Assembly: GCF_014117215.1 (NCBI RefSeq)
Contig: NZ_JACGXS010000002.1
Location: 1-64,000, forward strand
Direction: 5' to 3'
Length of the DNA stretch: 64,000 bases
DNA from: Stenotrophomonas tumulicola
GTDB taxonomy: Bacteria; Pseudomonadota; Gammaproteobacteria; Xanthomonadales; Xanthomonadaceae
The position numbers were made by a program, and so were the translations under genes. Of the stretch, positions 9,447 through 21,283 are shown in pieces. Within the stretch, counting starts at the first letter, position 1. Every line of letters starts with the position of its first letter. The notes under the pieces were generated by a model, which worked only from the letters and a program-made list of their open reading frames with translations, ran no database searches and was not told the origin of the DNA.

Positions 9447-10685
9447 TCAGCGCGGGCCACCGCCGGCACGGCGACCGCCGCTCTGTTGCTGGGCGGCCTT
9501 GAGTTCGGCTTCGGTCGGTGCAGCCGGTGTTTCTCCAGGCTTCAGTGCAGTGACCCTGGCACCCGGTTTGAGCCGGAACTGGCCTTCGCTGACCACCCGC
9601 TCGCCGCCCTTGAGGCCCTCGGTTACCTGCACCTGGCTGTCACCGACCTCCACGCCGCTGCGCACGGTCTGCATCTTCACCGTGTTGTCGGGCTGCACTA
9701 CATACACGTACTCGCCATCCGGGCCACGCATGACGGCCTGGGTCGGGATGACTATGCCGCCGTCGATGGTGCGCAGCTGCAGGCGGACGTTGACGAACTG
9801 GCCCGGCCACAGGAGGTTGTCGTTGTTGTCGAACAGGGCGCGCGCGCGGAAGGTGCCGCTGTCGCTGCTGATCAGGTTGTCCACCACGTCCAGCCGGCCA
9901 TCACCGCTGACCACGTGCGCATCGGTGCGGTCCAGCGCGGCCACCTGCACCGGGCCGGCCTGCTGCGCGGTGCGGACGTCGCCCAGCTGGCGCTCGGGCA
10001 GGTTGAACACTACGTGGATCGGATGTATCTGGGTCAGCGTCACCAGCGCGGTACCGGCGCTGACCACGTTGCCGGCGTCCACGGCACGGATGCCGGCAAC
10101 GCCGGTGATCGGTGCGGTGACCCTGGTGTACTGCAACTGCACCTGCGCGGCACGCATGCTGGCCTCGTTGGCCGCTACCGCGCTTTCATACTGCGCTACC
10201 TGGTTGCGCTGCGTGTCCAGGTCGGTCCTGGACACGTACTGCTGGTATTCCGGTGCGCTGGAACGCTGGAAATTGGACCGGGCCGTGGCCAGCAGGGCCT
10301 GGTTCTGGCGCTTTGCCGCCGCTGCTTCGTCATAGCTGGCCTGTGCGCTGCGCGGATCGATGACTGCCAGCACGTCGCCCTTCTTCACTTCCTGGCCTTC
10401 GCGGAAGTCGAGGCTCATCAGCTGGCCACCGATCTGCGGGCTGACCGTTACCGTGTTCATTGCGCTGACCGTACCGAGCGCGCTGGCATAGACCGGCACG
10501 TCCTGGCGGACGGCGTCGACCACGGTCACCGGTACCGGCGCATTGTCGGCCTGGCCGCCGCGGTCACCTGCCGCCGCGGTATCTCCGACAGCCTTGTCCT
10601 TGTCGCCGCCAGCCATGCGCAGGCCGACGAATACGACCACCAGCACTGCCACCACCAGCAGCACGATCTTCCACAAACGCGACAT
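9447..10685 (-). CDS. mdtA: RND periplasmic adaptor subunit, MdtA-like
   Basis: A 412-residue membrane fusion protein linking the RND permeases to an outer membrane channel. One N-terminal membrane anchor (WKIVLLVVAVLVVVFVGL) is present with no lipobox. It is followed by the split lipoyl domain, a coiled-coil hairpin (about residues 110-170), a beta-barrel and a membrane-proximal domain. The C-terminus is Gly/Arg-rich. An open frame extends 147 bases further upstream, but the ATG at 10685 has an AGGAG 9 bases before it and starts directly at the hydrophobic anchor. It is the first gene of the operon, 74 bases before the MdtB-like gene. Confidence 0.92.
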   Translation of the reverse strand: MSRLWKIVLLVVAVLVVVFVGLRMAGGDKDKAVGDTAAAGDRGGQADNAPVPVTVVDAVRQDVPVYASALGTVSAMNTVTVSPQIGGQLMSLDFREGQEVKKGDVLAVIDPRSAQASYDEAAAAKRQNQALLATARSNFQRSSAPEYQQYVSRTDLDTQRNQVAQYESAVAANEASMRAAQVQLQYTRVTAPITGVAGIRAVDAGNVVSAGTALVTLTQIHPIHVVFNLPERQLGDVRTAQQAGPVQVAALDRTDAHVVSGDGRLDVVDNLISSDSGTFRARALFDNNDNLLWPGQFVNVRLQLRTIDGGIVIPTQAVMRGPDGEYVYVVQPDNTVKMQTVRSGVEVGDSQVQVTEGLKGGERVVSEGQFRLKPGARVTALKPGETPAAPTEAELKAAQQQSGGRRAGGGPR

Positions 10686-10871
10686 TCCGTTCACTCCTGG
10701 GGGCTGGGCCGGGCGCAGGGCCCGGCTGGCAAGGTGCCAAGCATACCTGCGGTCCGTGCCACTGCCTGCATGCCAAATGGGACGGGTGCTCGGACCGGCC
10801 GTGGCGCCGAAGGTTCCCGACGGCACCGGCATGCCCTACATTCGGTACAAATCCTTCTCGTGGAGATCCCC

Positions 10872-12197
10872 ATGCCCCGTCGCGCGCTGCTGTCATCCGC
10901 CCTGCTGCTGGCCCTGCCCGTGCTTGCCCATGCCCAGGCCGCCGAGCGCCCCGAGGTGGCTGCCGCCGCCGAGCGCCTGCAGGCCAAGGTGGTGGAATGG
11001 CGCCGGGATTTCCATCAACACCCGGAACTGTCCAACCGCGAGGAACGGACCTCCGCCGAGGTCGCCAAGCGCCTGCGTGCGATGGGACTGAAGCCCCGGA
11101 CCGGGATCGCCCATCATGGCGTGGTGGCGATCATCGAAGGTGGCAGGCCGGGCCCGAAGATCGCCCTGCGTGCGGACATGGATGCCCTTCCGGTGACCGA
11201 ACAGACCGGCTTGCCGTTCGCTTCCAAGGCCACCAGCACCTATCGCGGGCAGTCGGTCGGGGTGATGCATGCCTGCGGCCACGATGCGCATACCGCCACC
11301 CTGCTGGGGGTGGCCGAGGCCTTGGTGGCCATGCGCAAAGACCTGCCGGGACAGGTGATGCTGATCTTCCAGCCCTCTGAAGAAGGCGCTCCGCCGCCGG
11401 AGGAGGGTGGTGCGGCGCTGATGCTGAAGGAAGGCCTGTTCGCCGATTTCAAGCCGGAGGCGGTGTTCGGGCTGCACGTGTTCTCCAGCGTACAGGCCGG
11501 ACAGATCGCAGTGCGCGGTGGTCCATTGATGGCGGCCTCGGACCGCTTCGGCATCAAGGTGGTCGGCAGGCAGACGCACGGCTCGGCACCGTGGAACGGG
11601 GTGGACCCGATCGTGGCGACGGCCGACCTGGTGGGCACGGCGCAGACCATCGTCAGCCGCCGCGCCAATCTGTCCAAGCAGCCGGCCGTGCTGACCTTCG
11701 GGGCCATCAACGGGGGCATCCGCTACAACATCATCCCGGACGAGGTGGAGATGGTGGGTACGATCCGTACTTTCGACGAGGGCATGCGCCAGCAGATCTT
11801 CGCCGACCTGCGCAACGTGGCCGAGCATACCGCTGCCGCACACGGTGCCAAGGCGGTGACCGAGATCTACGAGGAAGAGGGCAACCCGGCCACGGTGAAC
11901 GATCCGGCGCTGACCGCCAGGATGCTGCCCAGCCTGCAGGCCGTGGTGGGAAAGGACAATGTCTACGAGCCGCCGCTGCAGATGGGCGCGGAGGACTTTT
12001 CGCTGTACGCCAAAGAAGTACCGGCGATGTTCTTCTTCGTCGGTTCCACCAGCGAAGGCATCGACCCGGCGACAGCGCCGGCCAACCATTCGCCGAAGTT
12101 CCTGCTGGACGAGAAGGCGCTGGACGTGGGCCTGCGCGCCTTGCTGCAGGTAAGCCTGGATTACCTCAATGGAGCGCCCGCGCCTGCGGCGAGCTGA
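10872..12197 (+). CDS. Secreted M20-family metallo-amidohydrolase
   Basis: A 441-residue zinc/manganese-dependent amidohydrolase of the M20D (hippuricase / IAA-amino-acid hydrolase) family, which cleaves N-acyl amino acids. Residues 1-23 are a signal peptide ending AHAQA. The metal motif HACGHDAH (residues 133-140) and the catalytic glutamates in QPSEEG (about 170-171) are intact, and the dimerisation (lid) domain follows. The substrate is unknown; periplasmic export distinguishes it from cytosolic aminoacylases. The start has GGAG in TGGAGATCCCC just before the ATG. It is transcribed divergently from the RND operon across a 186-base gap. Confidence 0.88.
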   Translation: MPRRALLSSALLLALPVLAHAQAAERPEVAAAAERLQAKVVEWRRDFHQHPELSNREERTSAEVAKRLRAMGLKPRTGIAHHGVVAIIEGGRPGPKIALRADMDALPVTEQTGLPFASKATSTYRGQSVGVMHACGHDAHTATLLGVAEALVAMRKDLPGQVMLIFQPSEEGAPPPEEGGAALMLKEGLFADFKPEAVFGLHVFSSVQAGQIAVRGGPLMAASDRFGIKVVGRQTHGSAPWNGVDPIVATADLVGTAQTIVSRRANLSKQPAVLTFGAINGGIRYNIIPDEVEMVGTIRTFDEGMRQQIFADLRNVAEHTAAAHGAKAVTEIYEEEGNPATVNDPALTARMLPSLQAVVGKDNVYEPPLQMGAEDFSLYAKEVPAMFFFVGSTSEGIDPATAPANHSPKFLLDEKALDVGLRALLQVSLDYLNGAPAPAAS

Positions 12198-12237
12198 AGC
12201 AACGGCAACAGCAACGCCCACGTCCATGCGGCGTCGG

Positions 12238-12357
12238 GTAGCGCCGGGCCATGCCCGGCGGGGAAAGGGGTGATGGAGATGGGTAGAGCGGGGCCATGCC
12301 CCGCTGCTCTTGTTTCCGGCATCGCGCGAATGGCAGCGGGTCATGGACCCGCTCTGC
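12238..12357. repeat. SMAG composite repeat, one unit
   Basis: One short hairpin (12238-12260) is followed by one long paired hairpin (12283-12357). The spacer GGGGAAAGGGGTGATGGAGA is the same as that before position 136, so this is the same composite unit as the block at the left end of the window. It follows the stop of the M20 gene and precedes queF. Confidence 0.85.
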
Positions 12358-12448
12358 CGGCCAACCCCCAGATGCAGCGTGAAATGCCACCCGCCGCGTG
12401 GGGTTCCACCCGTTCGACCCCCCCTGATGGGGTCATTACAATAGGCAG

Positions 12449-13267
12449 ATGAACACCCCACAGAATTCCAGCCTCGGCCGCGAGGTCAGCTATCCGTCGC
12501 AGTACGACCCCGGCCTGCTGTTCCCCATCCCCCGCGCGGCGGCTCGCGCGGAGATCGATATCGACGAGGCCGCGCTGCCCTTCGTCGGGCACGATCGCTG
12601 GCATGCCTTCGAACTGGGCTGGCTTGACCTGCGTGGCAAGCCGCAGGTGGCAGTGGCCACCGTGCAGGTCCCGTGCACGTCACCGAGGTTGATTGAATCG
12701 AAGTCGTTCAAGCTGTACCTCAACTCGCTCAACAGTGCGCGTTTCGACGGCGCCGAGTCGCTGCGGCTTTGCATCGCGAAGGACCTGTCGGCATGCGCCG
12801 GTGCCCCGGTACAGGTGGCGTTTGGTTTGCCGCCGCTGCGTGAAAGCCCGCTCGGCGAGAGCATCGATGGACTCGACGTCGATATCGATTGCTATGGACC
12901 GCCGCACGCGGAGTACCTGTCTGCGGACGCCACCGACCTGGTCGAGGAAACCTTGGTCTCGGCCTTGATGAAGTCCAATTGTCCGGTGACCGGCCAGCCG
13001 GACTGGGCCACCGTCAGCGTGCGTTACCACGGCCCGCGTATCGACCGGGCTGGCCTGCTGCGCTACGTGGTCAGTTACCGCGAGCATGCCGAGTTCCATG
13101 AGCAGTGCGTGGAGCGCATCTTCAACGAGGTCAGCCAGCGTTGCATGCCGCAGTGGCTTGAGGTGGAAGCCCGCTACACGCGACGGGGTGGCCTGGACAT
13201 CAATCCATGGCGGGCCAGCCCGGGTGTTGCCTCACCTGCTGCGATCTACCGCGAACAACGCCAGTAG
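12449..13267 (+). CDS. queF: NADPH-dependent 7-cyano-7-deazaguanine reductase QueF
   Basis: A 272-residue enzyme that reduces preQ0 nitrile to preQ1 amine in queuosine biosynthesis. It is the long, two-domain (E. coli-like, about 280 residues) form. The NADPH motif ESKSFKLY is at 83-90 and the catalytic cysteine is Cys178 in [12 protein letters not shown]. It stands alone between a repeat and the LysM gene. A short hairpin, GACCCC-loop-GGGGTC, lies about 30 bases before the start (12419-12437). I see no convincing preQ1 riboswitch pseudoknot there. Confidence 0.95.
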   Translation: MNTPQNSSLGREVSYPSQYDPGLLFPIPRAAARAEIDIDEAALPFVGHDRWHAFELGWLDLRGKPQVAVATVQVPCTSPRLIESKSFKLYLNSLNSARFDGAESLRLCIAKDLSACAGAPVQVAFGLPPLRESPLGESIDGLDVDIDCYGPPHAEYLSADATDLVEETLVSALMKSNCPVTGQPDWATVSVRYHGPRIDRAGLLRYVVSYREHAEFHEQCVERIFNEVSQRCMPQWLEVEARYTRRGGLDINPWRASPGVASPAAIYREQRQ

Positions 13268-13358
13268 GGCCTGGTTGGCTTCACATTAAAACCATCCCTA
13301 TTTAACAACCTGTGTGAGAACGTGCCAGCCACGAAGTCCTGCAGATGGGAGTGGGTGG

Positions 13359-13649
13359 ATGAGTACCGAGAAGAAGGCCGATTTTTCTGGCGTCAGCTCC
13401 AATGTCGACAGCACCGCGCAGCAGGTTCCCAAAGCCGATTTTTCCGGTGTCAGCGGATCCGTGGACAGCACGGCCGACGTGGTGGGCGGCACGTACACCG
13501 TAGAAAAGGGCGACTCGCTGTCCAGGATCGCCAAGCAGCACTATGGCGATGCCAACGCGTGGCAGAAGATATTCGATGCCAACAAGGACGTGCTGAAGGA
13601 CCCGGACAAGATCCAGCCCGGGCAGGTCCTGAAGCTGCCACCGAAATAA
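13359..13649 (+). CDS. Small LysM-domain protein
   Basis: A 96-residue protein with one LysM domain at about 45-94 ([19 protein letters not shown] ... [10 protein letters not shown]), which binds peptidoglycan or chitin-like glycans. Before it is a 15-residue direct repeat: [15 protein letters not shown] (6-20) and [15 protein letters not shown] (25-39). No signal peptide is visible. It therefore resembles the YgaU/LysM-BON type of cytoplasmic or leaderless LysM proteins. A longer in-frame reading from 13314 exists, but the shorter start has a GGGTGG just upstream and begins the repeat. Confidence 0.85.
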   Translation: MSTEKKADFSGVSSNVDSTAQQVPKADFSGVSGSVDSTADVVGGTYTVEKGDSLSRIAKQHYGDANAWQKIFDANKDVLKDPDKIQPGQVLKLPPK

Positions 13650-13716
13650 GCGAAATAAGCCGGCCGAAGCAAGCCGGCACCTGCTGCTGTTCCGCTGAAC
13701 CCTTGGAGGAAACCCG

Positions 13717-14214
13717 ATGACCCGTACCAACACCCTTCGCAATGGCCTGCTGGTCGCGCTGCTTGGCAGCGTCGCGCTGGTGGGTTGCAAGAAGAACGAA
13801 CCGGCGACCGACGTCAACGCACCGCCGGCCACCGATACCGCTCCGGCCCCCATGACCGGTGCCCCGCCACCGATGGCTGAAGCCGCATCGGTAAATGTTT
13901 CTTCGGTAACTGTCGGCAAAACGGCTGCTGCGGATAAATCCGTGGCTACTTCAGCGCTGTTCGCACCTCAGGACGAGATCATCGTCTCGGTTCGTACCGA
14001 CGGAACAGCGAACAATGCAAACGTGGGCGCGAAGCTGACGTTCCAGGATGGCCAGGTGGCGGGTGAGCAGAGCGCAGCGCTCAACACCACCGGTGCCGAG
14101 ACCACCAACATCAGTTTCAAGAACGCCAATGGCTGGCCGGCGGGCAAATACCGTGCGGAAGTCATGGTAGATGGCAAGGCGGCCGGAACGCCGCAGGAGT
14201 TCGAGGTCAAGTAA
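13717..14214 (+). CDS. Putative lipoprotein
   Basis: A 165-residue protein with a lipoprotein signal sequence: hydrophobic LLVALLGSVALVGC with the lipidated Cys at 24, followed by KK. A Pro/Ala/Thr-rich linker (about 28-58) leads into a small beta-rich domain with a C-terminus of the GKYRAEVMVDGKAAGTPQEF type. The family is not recognised. It follows the LysM gene by 67 bases, has a good GGAGG ribosome binding site, and ends before a strong terminator, so the two are probably co-transcribed cell-envelope genes. Confidence 0.8.
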   Translation: MTRTNTLRNGLLVALLGSVALVGCKKNEPATDVNAPPATDTAPAPMTGAPPPMAEAASVNVSSVTVGKTAAADKSVATSALFAPQDEIIVSVRTDGTANNANVGAKLTFQDGQVAGEQSAALNTTGAETTNISFKNANGWPAGKYRAEVMVDGKAAGTPQEFEVK

Positions 14215-16803
<2,589 letters not shown>

Positions 16804-16828
16804 TCGGACGCAGCATCTGGTTACCCGG

Positions 16829-16853
16829 AAGGCCCGCGCATTGCGCGGGCCTT
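16829..16853 (+). terminator. Terminator-like hairpin after icd
   Basis: An 11-bp perfect stem AAGGCCCGCGC / GCGCGGGCCTT has a 3-base loop. The run of T is short, but position and stem strength suit termination of icd. Confidence 0.75.
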
Positions 16854-17054
16854 CTGCGTTGTGGCCGGTTGGCAGTGTGCATGGAGCAACAGGCGCCCTG
16901 CCATCGCGGCACGGAAATTGCCTCCTGTCTGCATGTCTCAGTTCTTCGGTTTGGCCTGGGCTCTGCCGGTCATTCTGAGCAGCCGATCACGTCAGTCGGG
17001 TGCGGCTCCCCCGTACGCTGCGAAAGTCGCGGGGATGCGGCTGAGGGGACGTTC

Positions 17055-18005
17055 ATGGCAAGGATCCTGGTGGTAGGTGCCGACATCGAACGCGAACAGG
17101 CACTGCTGCGTCGGTTGCGGCGGGTTGCCGCGCTGCCGGAAGGGCGGGTACGCGGCTGTCGCGACCTGGACGATTGTGACCTGTTGGTGATCCGGGACAC
17201 GCCTGCGTTGCGCAACGCGGCGGCCAACCTGCTGCGCGGGCGCCCGCGCCTGCACTGCTGGGTGGAAGACCAGCACGGCCGCCTGCTGGGCGGGGAGTCC
17301 GGCGAAGAGCTGGACGACCATGCCATCGCCAGTGCGCTGCACGGCATGCAGCTGCCTGTTGCCGCCGCCGCCCACGCGGCAACGATGCTGCCGGAGCTGG
17401 CGCGTGGCAGCCATGCGATCACCCAGGTGCTGCGGCAACGCCTGCCACTACGGAACTGCCAGTTGATGCTGAAGCGGCAGGCGCAGCCGCTGTTGCTGCT
17501 GGATCTCGCGCAGGACCAGGCACAGGCACAGAACGCCGATGGCGAGCTGCTGATGGATACGATCGTTGAGGAATTCGATGCGTTGAGCCTGCATGAGGTG
17601 GCCGGCACGCCGCTGCAGATGGTGCAGGAACGTCCACGCCTGCCCTTGCGGCCATTGCTGTGGCAGTGGGGACTGCGCAGCAACCAGTGGCATGCACTGG
17701 ATCATCGGCTGCGGCAGGGCGCGGCGGTGCGGATGTCGCGCTGGCCGGACTTCCGCGTGCTCGGCCGCGACCATGATGGCTTCCGCCTGTGCTCGCTGCT
17801 GCTCAAGCGCGCGCACACAGTACAACAGTGCGCAGGCCTGCTGGACCTGCCTGACGTGGTGGTGTCTTCGTTCGTGCACGCCGCTTACCTGAGCGGCCAT
17901 GCGCAGCTGGAGGAGGTGCCGGCCGCGATCGCGTACGGCGGGAGCACCTCGCCACCGGGCAGCCTGCTGGCACGGATGTGGCGCAGCATGCGTGGGAGGG
18001 CATGA
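17055..18005 (+). CDS. Unrecognised first protein of the GTPase-Roadblock cassette
   Basis: A 316-residue soluble protein that I cannot assign. The N-terminus MARILVVGADIEREQALLRR, followed by DDCDLLVIRDTP at about 40-51, has the feel of a receiver-like Rossmann fold but lacks a convincing phospho-aspartate site. The C-terminal third (LLKRAHTVQQCAGLLDLPDV, about 259-278) could be a winged-helix-like segment. The middle is Leu/Gln-rich. The start has GAGGGG 7 bases upstream; an in-frame ATG at 16869 would add 62 residues of non-coding character. Its stop overlaps the GTPase start as ATGA, so the two are translationally coupled. It may be the effector or sensor of the GTPase. Confidence 0.75.
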   Translation: MARILVVGADIEREQALLRRLRRVAALPEGRVRGCRDLDDCDLLVIRDTPALRNAAANLLRGRPRLHCWVEDQHGRLLGGESGEELDDHAIASALHGMQLPVAAAAHAATMLPELARGSHAITQVLRQRLPLRNCQLMLKRQAQPLLLLDLAQDQAQAQNADGELLMDTIVEEFDALSLHEVAGTPLQMVQERPRLPLRPLLWQWGLRSNQWHALDHRLRQGAAVRMSRWPDFRVLGRDHDGFRLCSLLLKRAHTVQQCAGLLDLPDVVVSSFVHAAYLSGHAQLEEVPAAIAYGGSTSPPGSLLARMWRSMRGRA

Positions 18006-18556
18006 GCATGCGGGAGTACAAGATCGTCGTGCTCGGTGGCATGGGCAGCGGCAAGTCGACCCTGGTCCGCAGCATCGCTGCAGGCAGCGTTGTGGATACC
18101 GACGTCGCCAACAGCGACCGGCTGGGCGCCGACAAGGCCACCACCACGGTGGCGATGGACTACGCCGACATCGACCTGCCCAATGGCGACCGCCTGCGCC
18201 TCTATGGCACGCCAGGACAACAACGGTTCGATTTCCTGTGGCCTGTGCTGCTGCGAGGTGCCAGTGGAGTGCTGTTGCTGGTCGATGGCAGCCGCCAGCG
18301 GTGCGCGGACGAGCTTTCTTCCAGCCTGCAGGTACTTGCCTTGCATGGCAGTGGCACGCCGGTGGTGGTCGGTGTCACCCGCCTTGACCTCGCGCTCGAA
18401 GATCCGATGGAGCAGCTGTCCACCCTCGCTGTGCTGGATGGACTGGTGGTGCCGGTGGTACCGCTGGATGCGCGTACGCGTCTACAGGGGATGCTGCTGA
18501 TGGATGTGCTGATGGGCGAGATGGAAGCACATGCACTGGTGGGCAGTGATGGCTGA
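18002..18556 (+). CDS. Small Ras-like GTPase (YGTPGQ / conservon-D type)
   Basis: A 184-residue GTP-binding protein. The P-loop GGMGSGKST is at residues 12-20. The Switch II/G3 motif is GTPGQQRF (69-76), replacing the DxxGQ of eukaryotic Ras. The G4 motif is TRLD (126-129) instead of NKxD. This signature (YGTPGQ plus a T/N-R/H-L-D G4) is shared with the CvnD GTPases of actinomycete conservons and with MglA-like relatives. It starts at an ATGA overlap with the preceding gene, with GGGAGG just upstream, and overlaps the following Roadblock gene by 8 bases. It is probably a molecular switch whose cycle is set by the adjacent Roadblock proteins; its cellular role is unknown. Confidence 0.88.
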   Translation: MSMREYKIVVLGGMGSGKSTLVRSIAAGSVVDTDVANSDRLGADKATTTVAMDYADIDLPNGDRLRLYGTPGQQRFDFLWPVLLRGASGVLLLVDGSRQRCADELSSSLQVLALHGSGTPVVVGVTRLDLALEDPMEQLSTLAVLDGLVVPVVPLDARTRLQGMLLMDVLMGEMEAHALVGSDG

Positions 18557-18962
18557 CGGCACCCAGGCCCACATGCCCGATGCGCTGCAACGGGCGCGGC
18601 TGCTCCCGCTGTTGCAGCAGTTCGCCGACCGCGTGGAAGGGGTGCGCACCGTGGTGCTGGCCAGCGTGGATGGGTTTGCGCTGGTGCAGGCAGGTACCAG
18701 CGGCAATGGCGAGCGGCTGGCGGCGATGACCAGCGCGATGCTGGGCCTGGCCGCAGCGGTCGGACGTGAGCTGGCACTGGGCGAGCTGCAGACCCTGATG
18801 CTGGAAGCCGGCGAGGGCAAGGTGTTGATGCTGGCCCTGCCAGGCAGCAATGCGCCGTTGTTGCTGATGGCCGGTTGCGACCAGCGCACCGTCATCGGCC
18901 AGGTGCTGTGGAACGCACGCGAATGTGGCCAGGCAGTCCTGGCCGAACTCGGCGGAAGCTGA
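18549..18962 (+). CDS. Roadblock/LC7-domain protein 1
   Basis: A 137-residue protein whose core (about 15-130) reads as a Roadblock/LC7 fold: VRTVVLASVDGFALVQAG, then the helical LAAMTSAMLGLAAAVGREL, then strands ending LLLMAGCDQR. In bacteria such dimeric proteins bind small GTPases; MglB, for example, is the GTPase-activating protein of MglA. The start codon lies inside the end of the GTPase gene (8-base overlap), implying coupled, near-stoichiometric synthesis. An in-frame GTG/ATG-type start 18 bases upstream is less likely. Confidence 0.85.
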   Translation: MADGTQAHMPDALQRARLLPLLQQFADRVEGVRTVVLASVDGFALVQAGTSGNGERLAAMTSAMLGLAAAVGRELALGELQTLMLEAGEGKVLMLALPGSNAPLLLMAGCDQRTVIGQVLWNARECGQAVLAELGGS

Positions 18963-19014
18963 GCCGCTCCGCAGGGAAATCCAAGGCTCCAATTTCAACG
19001 TGACGGGGTGACAC

Positions 19015-19374
19015 ATGGCAGGACTCAAGGAATCACTGGATGCGCTGATGGGGATCGATGGCGCGCAGGCGGTAGCACTGGTGGATTATGAGAGCGGCAT
19101 GCTGCTGGGCGAATCCGGTTCGGGAATGGACATGGAAGTGGCAGCAGCGGGCAACACCGAGGTGATCCGCGCCAAGATGAAGACTGCTGCCTCGCTGAAC
19201 CTCAACGACAGCATCGAAGACATCCTGATTTCGCTCGGCAGGGCGTACCACATCATGCGTCCGGTCGCGAAACGCAAGGGATTGTTCTTCTACCTCGTGC
19301 TGGACAGGAACAAGTCCAACCTTGCGCTGGCACGGCGCAAGGTGCAGGACGTAGAGGGCGAGCTGGCGATCTGA
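19015..19374 (+). CDS. Roadblock/LC7-like protein 2
   Basis: A 119-residue second Roadblock-type protein: IDGAQAVALVDYESGMLLGE, then a helix, then DSIEDILISLGRAYHIMRP and the strand GLFFYLVLDRNKSNLALARR. It resembles the minimal LC7 proteins found beside bacterial GTPases and differs clearly from the preceding paralogue, so they are probably not recent duplicates. It follows after 52 bases with its own weak ribosome binding site (GACGGGGTGAC), so it may be expressed at a different level. The aceK gene follows after 124 bases. Confidence 0.82.
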   Translation: MAGLKESLDALMGIDGAQAVALVDYESGMLLGESGSGMDMEVAAAGNTEVIRAKMKTAASLNLNDSIEDILISLGRAYHIMRPVAKRKGLFFYLVLDRNKSNLALARRKVQDVEGELAI

Positions 19375-19498
19375 CCCGGCCTGACGGCCCGGTGCCGGCC
19401 ACGGGTCGGTATCCGGGCAGGCGGGTCCGCCGGACTGGGACTGTGCAGGCCGCCTTCGGCCGTCGTAAGGTGGGCCTGGTCCCGGCGATGAGCCCTGC

Positions 19499-21229
19499 AT
19501 GTCCTGCACCGATGTCCCAATGCCCCTGGAGGCACTGATCGCCATCGCCATACGCGATGGCTTCGAGGACTATCACGCGCGCTTCGCGGCCATTACCGCA
19601 CGTGCAAAGTTGCGCTTCGAGACGCGCCAATGGGACGCATCGCCACTGGACGCGGTGGAGCGCATCGGCCTGTATGACACCTGCATCGCCTCATGCATGG
19701 ATACGCTGCGCAGGCTGGCCAGGGAATCCATCGGCGACCGCGTGTTGTGGCTCCAGGTCCACGCCCATTATGCCGGGCTGCTGCAGGGGCTGATCGACGC
19801 CGAACTGTACAAGACCTTCTACAACACCCTGGCGCGGCGGTTGTTTGGAACCCGTGGTGTCGACGCCCAGGTGGAGTTCATCGCCTTTGACGTCGAGCCA
19901 TCCGATGCCATCACCCATCCGGTGGCGCGGCATGCCTACGCGATGTCGGTGGCGCGACCAGCCGATGCGCTGATGCGCGTGCTGGCGGACTACCGCTTCG
20001 AGGTGCCCTATGCGCACCAACTGCGCTGCGCAGCGGCCATTGCCGTGCGCCTGCAGGACGATCTGGCGCATTGGGGGGCTGACCCGGTGCGCAGCATCGA
20101 ACTGCTCGACACCGTGTTCTACCGCGAGCGTCGTGCCTACCTGGTAGGTCGGGTGTTTGGCGAGCATCGCTTCTCGCCCTGCGTGATCGCGCTGGTCAAT
20201 GATGGACAGGGCCTGCGTGCCGACGCGGTGCTTACCCGGCGCCGCGACGTGGCCCACCTGTTCGGCGTCTCGCGCAGCTATTTCCAGGCCAACCTGGCTA
20301 CGGTGGGGGATGCGGTGGTATTCCTGCGCAGCCTGCTGCCGGGAAAGCCGGTGGACGAGATCTATACCGTGCTGGGCCGCGCCAAGCAGGGAAAAACCGA
20401 GCGCTACCGTACCTTCTTCAGCCATTTCCGCGACCAGCCAAGCGAGCAGCTGGTGCATGCCGAAGGCACGCCGGGCATGGTCATGGCGGTGTTCACCCTG
20501 CCCAGCTATCCGCTGGTGTTCAAGCTGATACGCGACCGTTTCGCCTGGCCGAAGGCGATGTCGCGGCAGCAGGTGGAGGAGAAGTACGCCCTGGTATTCA
20601 ACCTCGACCGCGCGGGACGCCTGCTGGATGCACAGCCTTACCGGCACCTCCGGTTCCCGAAGGACAGGTTCGCTCCGGCGTTGCTGCAGGAACTGTTGGA
20701 TCAATGCGCGCAGAGTGTCCGCGTGGACGGGCAGGAGGTGGTGATCGCGCTGTGCTATGTACAGCGGCGCTTCCGTCCATTGAACCTGTACCTGCGCGAG
20801 CAGGGGGCATCGGCGGTACGCGCGGCCGTGCTGGACTATGCGCAGTCGATCACCGACATGGCACGCAACAACATCTTCCCCGGCGACATGCTGCCGAAGA
20901 ATTTCGGCGTATCCCGGCACGGGCGTGCGGTGTTCTACGATTACGATGAACTGTGCCTGGTGACGGACTGCGTGTTCCGGGATTGGCCGACGCCGCGCAA
21001 TGACGAAGAAGCCATGGCCGATGAGCCGTGGTTCCACGTGGGCCCGCATGATGTCTTTCCCCAGCGCTTCGGTCCGTTCATGGGGCTGCCGGCTGCCGAG
21101 CTGGCAGCCGTGCGGGAGCACTTCGGGCACCTGTTCGATCCGCAATGGTGGCGTGGACTACAGGCGCGGTTTGCGGCGGGGGATTACCCGGATACACCGC
21201 CCTACACCGGGGAACACCGGCTTGCGTGA
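19499..21229 (+). CDS. aceK: Isocitrate dehydrogenase kinase/phosphatase AceK
   Basis: A 576-residue bifunctional enzyme that phosphorylates and dephosphorylates isocitrate dehydrogenase, switching carbon between the TCA cycle and the glyoxylate shunt. The length matches E. coli AceK (578). Family blocks are present: [13 protein letters not shown] near the N-terminus, the nucleotide-binding [35 protein letters not shown] and VFYDYDELC of the kinase core. No aceB/aceA genes are adjacent, unlike E. coli. The start is uncertain: ATG 19499 is used, but ATG 19520 ([11 protein letters not shown]) is also possible and neither has a good ribosome binding site. Confidence 0.95.
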   Translation: MSCTDVPMPLEALIAIAIRDGFEDYHARFAAITARAKLRFETRQWDASPLDAVERIGLYDTCIASCMDTLRRLARESIGDRVLWLQVHAHYAGLLQGLIDAELYKTFYNTLARRLFGTRGVDAQVEFIAFDVEPSDAITHPVARHAYAMSVARPADALMRVLADYRFEVPYAHQLRCAAAIAVRLQDDLAHWGADPVRSIELLDTVFYRERRAYLVGRVFGEHRFSPCVIALVNDGQGLRADAVLTRRRDVAHLFGVSRSYFQANLATVGDAVVFLRSLLPGKPVDEIYTVLGRAKQGKTERYRTFFSHFRDQPSEQLVHAEGTPGMVMAVFTLPSYPLVFKLIRDRFAWPKAMSRQQVEEKYALVFNLDRAGRLLDAQPYRHLRFPKDRFAPALLQELLDQCAQSVRVDGQEVVIALCYVQRRFRPLNLYLREQGASAVRAAVLDYAQSITDMARNNIFPGDMLPKNFGVSRHGRAVFYDYDELCLVTDCVFRDWPTPRNDEEAMADEPWFHVGPHDVFPQRFGPFMGLPAAELAAVREHFGHLFDPQWWRGLQARFAAGDYPDTPPYTGEHRLA

Positions 21230-21283
21230 TACCGGGCGGAGACGATGGTAGTCTTCTCCCCTCATCCACAAGGAGCAGGTGCG

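Noticed and set aside
12358..12448. A preQ1 riboswitch before queF
   Set aside because: Only a short GACCCC/GGGGTC hairpin is present; the A-rich tail and pseudoknot expected for preQ1-I or II are not visible.
10893..12461. A 522-residue open frame antisense to the M20 amidohydrolase and running into the SMAG repeat
   Set aside because: It reads through repeat DNA and opposes a gene with an intact signal peptide and metal motif.
19490..19537. A 15-codon ORF overlapping the aceK start
   Set aside because: It has no ribosome binding site and no coupling overlap with aceK, unlike the leader ORF of rhlB.
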